Source of the DNA: Balamuthia mandrillaris
Lineage: Eukaryota > Discosea > Longamoebia > Balamuthiidae
Assembly (NCBI GenBank): GCA_031835245.1
Contig: JAVKOQ010000075.1
Location: 124,001 to 188,000 of the forward strand
Direction: 5' to 3'
DNA: 64,000 nt
The notes beneath the pieces were generated by a model. It had not been told where the DNA came from and did not search any database. It saw only the letters and a program-made list of their open reading frames with translations. Made by a program: the position numbers and the translations under genes. Every line of letters starts with the position of its first letter. The stretch's first letter is position 1. Of the stretch, positions 58,015 through 64,000 are shown in pieces.

Positions 58015-58708
58015 AACTTTCTCTTTCTCAGGAAGCACAACCTCCACAAAGAGTGAAAGAGAAAGGACAACGTACCGAGAACGTCAATTGTGGAGTGTCG
58101 GGCAGAGGCTTTATTCGTCGTTGAGGCACTTGGAATGGGCTGTGCGCATCTTGGGCGGTGGACTTGAAGGCCTCGAAGCGACAGAGCAGGCCGCCCAGCG
58201 AGAAGTGGTACCCATCGCTGAGCTGATACTGTACGTAGGGTTCCAGCTGAACGCCAGCGCCACCGCACTCAGCTCCCACCAGTCTCGTTGTGTTGGTGCT
58301 ACGCAGGTCTTTCAAGAAGTACATTCCATTCTTGATCTCTGCCGTGATGGTGCAGGTGCAAGTGCATGTGGGTTATAAAAAACAAGAGAAAGGAAAAAGG
58401 AAGGAGCAACGTAGTTGTACCTAGACTAGCATGTTGCTTGCTAACGCAAGTTTCATTGATCCACACCTGATTAGAGTCTTGTGATCTGCCTGGCGTGGAG
58501 TCAGAGCGACACACAAAGGAAGCAAAATAACACCACAAACCAAACCTATGTTATTCACGCCGGGAAAGAGGGGCTGCGTCTCTGGTGGTTTATCCTTGTG
58601 CAAGATGTGAAGTTCTGCCACAGGTATTTGGATGGCGTCCTCCTCCTGCTCCGCTCCATTCGGTTCATCCTCCAAGCCCAGGTCCACTACTTGGGTAACA
58701 TCAGCCAT
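54361..58708 (-). CDS. MDC1-like: MDC1-like DNA-damage mediator: FHA, T[L/Q]xY repeats, tandem BRCT
   Basis: About 1,200 residues with the layout of MDC1, the adaptor that reads phospho-H2AX at DNA breaks. The N-terminus MADVTQVVDLGLEDE places a Thr-Gln at residue 5, as in human MDC1 (Thr4-Gln). An FHA domain follows over several exons: NNIGRSQDSNQVWINE, CVSKQHA, MYFLKDLRSTNTTRLV, YQLSDGYHFSLGGLLC, keeping the phosphothreonine-site Arg, Ser and Asn. A long acidic middle (57,720-55,900) carries about 15 T[L/Q]xY repeats. A Lys-rich region precedes tandem BRCTs (about 55,340-54,540): PRVMFTGIVDPKRAK, ADLGGKIVED, VTDKVHRTIKFLACMGRGNA, IVSFRWIDKCNKEGFFV, LQFARSRPLLQGLSFYAS, VIIISCAEDEDVWRP, YPIYTTEFILLGILQQRLEW. 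The last exon ends in an Arg-rich tail (RRGRRRR-stop). The frame passes between two open blocks at 57,116-57,202, probably by an intron. The start is Met 58708, chosen for its match to MDC1; an upstream in-frame Met (58867) lies in a low-complexity stretch. Confidence 0.88.
54489..54519 (-). repeat. (CT)n array in the last intron of the MDC1-like gene
   Basis: GA units on the plus strand, reading CT in the gene's sense, lie just after the donor that follows LQQRLEWER. Confidence 0.85.
55950..57645 (-). repeat. About 15 copies of a Thr-[Leu/Gln]-x-Tyr motif in coding sequence
   Basis: In order from the N-terminus: ETQVYN, PTLAYDED, STLAYDDD, ATQMYGDE, NTLVYDKE, ATLAYGAD, ATLAYDSG, ATLAYMDE, ATLIYETA, PTLAYEAG, ATLAYDES, MTQVYDKI, PTLRYDDG, PTQIYEPA and STQLYSLP. 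Acidic residues follow most copies. Spacing is irregular (about 10-60 residues, wider at the end), so this is a repeated short linear motif rather than a folded repeat. Confidence 0.9.
57728..57762. repeat. (TA)n microsatellite in an intron of the MDC1-like gene
   Basis: About 17 TA units lie next to the acceptor of the exon beginning EDSFLAPSPLN. A donor GTATAG at 57,814 gives an intron of about 91 nt that keeps frame, so the repeat is best read as intronic even though it is also open as Tyr-Ile codons. Confidence 0.8.
57968..58012. repeat. (CT)n microsatellite in an intron of the MDC1-like gene, antisense orientation
   Basis: A run of about 22 CT units on the plus strand reads (GA)n in the sense of this minus-strand gene, the opposite of most intronic arrays in the window. 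It lies between the FHA-domain exons and the exon encoding ALPSDGTSSPQRDRS. Confidence 0.9.
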
Positions 58709-59035
58709 GCTCTCCCCGTGCTCTCTCTCCTCTCTCTTCCCCCCTGTCTCTCTTTTTTTTTTCTTGCTTTTCGCTGGGTTCGTATTTATCACGACGTCAT
58801 GATTCCGCACCTTATTTTTTTTTTTTAAAAAATAGCAAATATATTTTTCATAAAATGCTGCCTTCAATGGACCTTAGGCAATAGCGAGTATCATTGCAAA
58901 GTGGTATGACCACCGTCATTCAGATGAACGAGCTTAAAGATAGCAGTTATACTCTCATCTTCCAATGAGTAGATGAAACCTCTCCTCTTTTGTCCTTGCA
59001 CTATTTATCATGCCACTAAGCCAGACACAAGGAAA

Positions 59036-59260
59036 GAAGGGAGGAAGGAAGGAAGTGCACACGTATGTGCAAATCGAAGGAAAGAAAGGAAGGAAAGCAA
59101 AGAAGGAAGGAAGTGCACACATGTGTACAAATCAAAAGAAAGGAAGGAAGCAACGAAGTGTACACATGTGCATAAATTGAAGGAAAGCAAGGAAGGAAGG
59201 AAGTGCACATGCATACACAAAAATAAAAAGAAAGAAGTGCATATGCATGTGCATTGTATA
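59036..59260. repeat. Degenerate minisatellite with GTGCACACATGTGC-like cores
   Basis: Five purine-pyrimidine alternating cores (near 59,055, 59,113, 59,158, 59,203 and 59,237) are separated by GGAAGGAAGGAA-type purine runs, with spacings of 58, 45, 45 and 34 bases. It lies between the MDC1-like and NADPH oxidase genes and is not supported as coding. Confidence 0.75.
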
Positions 59261-59289
59261 GAAGATGACTTTTTGTGTTACCCTTGAAC

Positions 59290-59420
59290 AGAAAGGAAGG
59301 AGACTAAAGAGTATAGCACTATCAACCTCACTGGTCCTCTTTCTATTTCTTCTAAAGGTTTCAACTACATCTTTCTTACCATGGATATTGGGACCTGCTC
59401 AAACAACCTTCTTTATCTTC
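59290..59420 (+). mobile_element. Small LTR-retrotransposon integrase relic
   Basis: The plus strand reads INLTGPLSISSKGFNYIFLT followed by a D-x-x-T turn, which matches the start of a retroelement integrase core. It is a short fossil between host genes. No LTRs or other parts are visible. Confidence 0.5.
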
Positions 59421-59535
59421 ATCTTTTCTATTCCTCCTCAAGAGCTCTTTGTGATCGGTTACGGAAAGGGTATTCTATTATTCTTGAAGAAACAACACAA
59501 AATAGGAGCAGCTCACAACCACCCCGTCTACCATC

Positions 59536-59682
59536 TTAGAAACGTTCTTGTTGAAAATCAAAGCAAGTTTGGCCAACAGTGGTGTACTTCTTGCACATCT
59601 GTAGTAGAACCTGTGCCATGGGACGCGGACCACAGAAGAATACACCCACTCCTACAGTATGGTTGATGCATATGCAATAGAT

Positions 59683-59715
<33 letters not shown>

Positions 59716-61807
59716 AGAGTCAAAAAGCGACGAAGAACATACGTTCATGTGGGTACTTGTGCTTTATGTGACTGAATATGTTGTCTAAAGGGAAAAAGAA
59801 TGATCGAATGAACATATATTGTTAGTACAGATTAGAGTGAAGCAAACAAATGGAAAGAAAGGAGGAAGAGATGGAAGCAGTGAGATTGAACACTTACCCC
59901 AATTGGGCCTACCCCAATGAGTACGCGAGTGAAGTCCTGTAATAAGGTCAATGCCATCACGAAGATAAGCTGCTTCCAAACCGGTCCACAACAGGAAGGA
60001 ACGCAGATCATTTTTGTTGGTTGCACCAGTGAGATAAGTTCTAGTCTTTATAAGGCGCCTTGCTTCCCTTGTTTGTGTCACATCTTCCGCCATTCCACAA
60101 CCACAAAACATTGACGTAAGTAACTTGAAAGTAGGGTGATAATTGATGGGGGCGAGAAGAAAACTACCTCTTAGAAGATCTTCGAACCATTCAAAGCAAC
60201 GCTGATCTCTATTTACCCAGAAGAGCATAGCTTTTTCCAGGGTTATAGGATGAGCTCGTTGTAGCATTAGGTGGATGGTTTTCAGAACAGAGGCGAAGGG
60301 AGTAATGCCAATGCCAGCTCCAATCAACATAACGTATTTGTAGCTGAATATGTTTTCACAAGGAGCCCCAAATGGGCCATCCACCCTAATCCTCATTGTT
60401 CGTCGACGCAGGAACTCTTCCTGACTCATCAATGTTTCTCCTTCTTTCTGCTCAAAGTGTGCATGGATTTTGGTAGTCCAGTTACCCAATGCCCTTTTGA
60501 AGGAAAACAATGATTGCGTCCGGTCAGTTGGGCACGAGGAAGAGACAAAGCATACTTGTGAAAAGTACCTGATATGAACAGATAAAATACCTGACTCCAG
60601 GGGCGAGGAAGTCAGCGTAAATGGATGCCATTCATGACAAGCAATAGCTGGACACTGACACGATAGTTAGCAACTAAGTTGTGCAGGGCGGAAGGAGCAA
60701 ACAAAGGATGCATTTTGATGGAAACACTTACATTAATAAAAACATATTGCCCGGGCTTGTACTGAAAATTCTTTGGGCGCTTCATTTCTAGAGCCAACAC
60801 ACGAGAAGGTTTGTGTATGGCCCTGATAACTCTAGTGTCATTCTTATGTCTTACAAATAGAGACAGGGAGAGACAAAATAAGCCAACAGAGCAATAATGA
60901 TTCTTGAACTAGAATAAACTCACCTTGCGATGCGCAAAATACGTTCAGTGAGATATGTCAATCCTGGAAAAAGGAACCATATCCAAAATGTAGGGAAAGT
61001 CAACATAGCAGCAGCGCCATGTATCAACAGCGCGACGTAGAATATAATAAACAGATGATGGGTATACCAGAAAATCTCAAACTTGAGACGTCGGAATCGC
61101 TGCTGTGCAGTAACATATATCACAATGATGCACAACCAAATCACTATACCAGTGGCACCTGGGATTGAACCAAAGAGTACACGCCAATATTCTGGCACAG
61201 CGTCAAAATCGTTGTTGATGGCATCGTCAATTTCTTGTAAGTTTGTAGCACTAGATATGGCATAGACGTTCCAAAGGTGTGCTCCTCTGTTGAATAGGAG
61301 ATAAAATAAAAGAACAACAGGAGATGAATGGGAAACATCATTAGTTCTGGCCAACACATCATATGGCTCGGAACAAAATAGACTTACGTGTGCCCAACGC
61401 CTGCCAAAACTATAACCGCAGCCACAATCCTGTGAAAGTCAATATTGTTGTCGAAAGGAATATAGTCTGCCAGCCAGGTGCTTCGTAGCCATGTAATTAC
61501 ATTTCTGCTGACAGTTAACAGTATTAGAGTAGAATTGAAAGCTAGCACCACCGAAAAACCACGAGCTACTGGGCCACCATAGGACAGCAGCGAGAATGAG
61601 TCGCTCCACCTAAACACTGCGAGAATAAACAAGTTAGCTCAGGGATCCTACTTAAAAAAATTATGATAAAACTGGATCATACTTGCAAACCAGCCACAAA
61701 AGAGAAGGATGTTAATGATGGCATAGAACGTAAGCCACATTACTTGAAGCCCGTGAACATGCAAATAGCGTTTTACTGCCGCCTGCAAACGAGAGAGAGA
61801 GAGAGAA

Positions 61808-61850
<43 letters not shown>

Positions 61851-63911
61851 GAGACAGAGAGAGACAGAGACAGAGACAGAGCGAGACAGAGAGACAGAGA
61901 TTAGCTTAGAGCTGCATGGAGAGATAGACCAGGAACCTACTCGACGTGTTCTTGCTATTGGTGGAGGCATAAAGTCTTCTACGTGCATGGAATACGTTTT
62001 TAATTGTTCCACCCACTCGGGGACTTGTTCCTTATCAGCGAACTGTTGTATGTCGTTGTCTTTGATGACACCAAACTCCTCCGCGGGATTGTCTTGGGTC
62101 GTGAGACGAAGAAGCAATTTCTGAGAACTCAACAGCATGCCCTGAGTTCCTGAACGGGAAGTACGTTGCCCCTTTCTGTCTTCCCCTTCCTGGGTGAGGA
62201 ATCCTTGAAAATCTGTGTAATATTCGTCAACTGTGTAGCTTTGTTCTCTATCAGTGATCTGCGGTGATGTATCTTCCTCGTGCTTTGGTTTCCTGCTCTG
62301 CCATTTTTTGCTCCTCTTCTTTTCCTCTTTCGAAGCTTTAAGCTCTTCTTGCTTTCTCAACATCTTCTCTCGTTTCTCGTGGAACTTTTCTTCCATCTTT
62401 CGGTAAAGCTCCTCCATTTCCTCCCTTTTCTTTTCTCGTTCGAAATTTCTACTTTGTATCTGCCTTCTTCTTTCCAAACCAGCCTTCCTCTTTTCTTTAA
62501 GCTGCTTTCTCTTTTCACAATCTGGATGCTCTTCATCAGATTCTTCCTCGTCGTATTCTTCTTCTTCGTCATCGGCATACTCTTCTTCCTCCGCCTCTTG
62601 TGGCTTGTGACTCAAAAACGTGGAGCTGCCGTTGGACTTAGTGGATGAACCTTGCGAGCGAGATCCTTTCAGGAAGTGTACCCCACTTTCGCTAAAAAAA
62701 AGATCCAAATCCCGATGAGAGTCTTCGGCATAGGCTCCTTTGCCCCCGAGAGTGATCTTCTTGGCTTGAGGGATATGCTCCAATAAGGTAGTTTCAAAGT
62801 CCTCGTAAGATATAAGTCCATCCACATCTTTATCCAACAATTCGAAGAGAGTATCCACCAACTCCACAAAGTTTTCTGGCCTTATTTGAAGAGAATTTTC
62901 TTTGATGGATTCCTGCAGCATCTCCTCTAGCTCTTCGTATGTCACAAAGCCATCCCCATCCACATCGTAAATACTAAAGGCGTCTACAAATCAAGCATAA
63001 TAAAACAAAAAGTCAGGGAAAAAAAAAGATTAAATGCTGGACAAGAGAGCTTGGATATAAAAGACATAAGACATGAGGACATCAGTAAACGTACATCTTA
63101 GCTTGGTAGTAGGATCTGAATTAGAGAGAGGAGACAGAGCAATGACACCATCCAGAAACTCTCTGACGTTGATGCGACCGGTGCCGTGTGTATCAAAAGC
63201 ATGATAGAGGCTGTCCGCCTGTTTGTTCGAATTTCAGAAATCCAGTTTGACGAGAACCATACACAAAGAGAGAGAGAGAGAGAGAGAGATCACGATGGTA
63301 CCAGCTTATCCGATTTGATGCCCAACAGCTCTTTGAACTGCTGTTTTTCTATCATATACAGAAACTCCTCGCCTTTACCGTCCAGCTTCTTGCCTCTCCT
63401 GGCTAACTTCTTAGTGAGGCTGGCCACGCGTCTGCTGCCGCTGCTTCGACCACCGCTGCAGGAGGAACGTTCATTTGTGCTGCTGCCGCATCTGTTCTTG
63501 TTGTTGTTCTGTTGTTGCACGTGTTCCGAAGGCATCGAACAGCTGGTATTGCTGCGGCTGGAACCACCTTCTCCCTCCTCAGCACTACTATACATAGAGT
63601 CCTCCTCCAAGTGGAAGGAGGTATGTTCGGTGAGGTACGTGTTCAGCTGTTGTTCCTCCAACCCACGAAACCTTTTGAGAAAGTCTTGTATCCATTGTTC
63701 ATCCACTGGAGTACATTACAAAGCAGAATATGGTTAGGAAACCAAAGTTAAGAGAACTAGGGTAGAGCATGAAATATAATATAGAAAACATACCATGAAC
63801 CTGCCGCACAAAGTGTTTCAACTCCTCTTTTTTGATCTGTGGGCGAGACCCAGCCAACACATCCGGATCTCTCACGCAGAGGCCATCCGCCAAGCTCCCA
63901 AGTTGGCTCAT
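59536..63911 (-). CDS. EF-hand NADPH oxidase (NOX5-type, superoxide-generating)
   Basis: A membrane flavocytochrome that moves electrons from NADPH through FAD and two hemes to oxygen. The N-terminal half has EF-hand loops, best seen in DVDGDGFVTYEELEEML and DKDVDGLISYEDFE, plus a weaker DTHGTGRINVREFL. A Lys/Glu-rich linker of about 200 residues follows (62,690-62,100). Then come the transmembrane exons: LHVHGLQVMWLTFYAIINIL, FHRIVAAVIVLAGVGHT, FEIFWYTHHLFIIFYVALLI, with heme-ligand His pairs in HRIVAA/VGHT and THHL/LIHG. The reductase part has the FAD motif HPFTLTSSP, the NADPH loop GAGIGITPFASVL, and GVGVFFCGPRPMAQVLLQMC before the C-terminal FDFQQERF-stop at 59536. Several introns carry (CT)n arrays (59,684-59,712, 61,790-61,890, 63,270-63,290). 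The start is MSQLGSLADGLCV, followed by a helical lead before the EF-hands. Calcium control is inferred from the EF-hands; animal NOX5 and amoebal NoxC share this layout. Confidence 0.93.
61793..61898 (-). repeat. (CT)n and CTGTCT array in an NADPH oxidase intron
   Basis: An array of GAGAGA and CAGAGA units on the plus strand reads CT and CTGTCT in the sense of the gene. It sits directly before the acceptor of the exon starting AAVKRYLHVHGLQ. Confidence 0.85.
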
Positions 63912-64000
63912 GGTGCGATTTCTACTTGAACAACAGCTGGTGATGGCTGGCTGATATCGCTACACTCTATACTACGACGTCCGAAGAGCAAGGGGTGTCC

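Noticed and set aside
58973-59287. A Lys/Glu-rich open frame over the minisatellite as a gene
   Set aside because: The frame is open only because the repeat lacks stops; both strands are open, there is no family match and no splice structure.
1-64000. tRNA genes, rRNA, CRISPR arrays or bacterial operons
   Set aside because: No cloverleaf with A and B boxes, no rRNA core and no spaced repeats of CRISPR type were seen; the spliced genes show that this is eukaryotic nuclear DNA.

Overview
The window is nuclear DNA of a free-living protist, most likely an amoebozoan (a discosean/Centramoebia-type amoeba fits best, but the species is not proven). The evidence is protein-coding genes split by many short GT-AG introns (mostly about 50-200 nt), short spacers between genes, strong matches to eukaryote-wide families (eIF2B delta, NOC4, TEAD, EF-hand NADPH oxidase, RasGEF), and a TSET/AP-type longin subunit. 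All calls come from reading translations and splice sites by eye. Exon borders are given where reading frames support them.

Left gene-dense block, 1-28,321: a PAQR-family receptor (minus, running off the left edge); a very large ZFC3H1/Red1-like zinc-finger and HAT-repeat protein of nuclear RNA decay (plus); the ribosome-assembly factor NOC4 (minus); eIF2B delta (minus); a complete TEAD transcription factor (plus); a roughly 7.3-kb gene joining leucine-rich repeats, a formin-type GBD/FH3, ubiquitin-like folds and RasGEFN-RasGEF (minus); and a small longin subunit of a vesicle-coat complex (plus).

Middle retroelement island, about 28,322-43,947: no host gene recognised. It holds a full-length LINE (36,277-41,178) with a 15-bp target-site duplication and four shorter LINE copies that share its 3' tail. 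Among them lie broken LTR-retrotransposon fossils: one Ty3/gypsy-type body and several small integrase or gag relics.

Right gene-dense block, 43,948-63,911: a CCCH/DEAH-helicase/RING-IBR-RING protein like plant DEAH11/12 (minus); a secreted beta-helix protein (plus); an MDC1-like DNA-damage mediator with an FHA domain, about 15 T[L/Q]xY repeats and tandem BRCTs (minus); and an EF-hand NADPH oxidase (minus).

The most notable items are the MDC1-like protein with its repeated Thr-x-x-Tyr motifs, the helicase gene that lacks motif VI at one 27-nt junction, the LRR-FH3-RasGEF fusion, the TEAD that keeps the acylated cysteine, and two genome-wide habits: GTACG(T/C) 5' splice sites and sense-strand (CT)n arrays inside introns.
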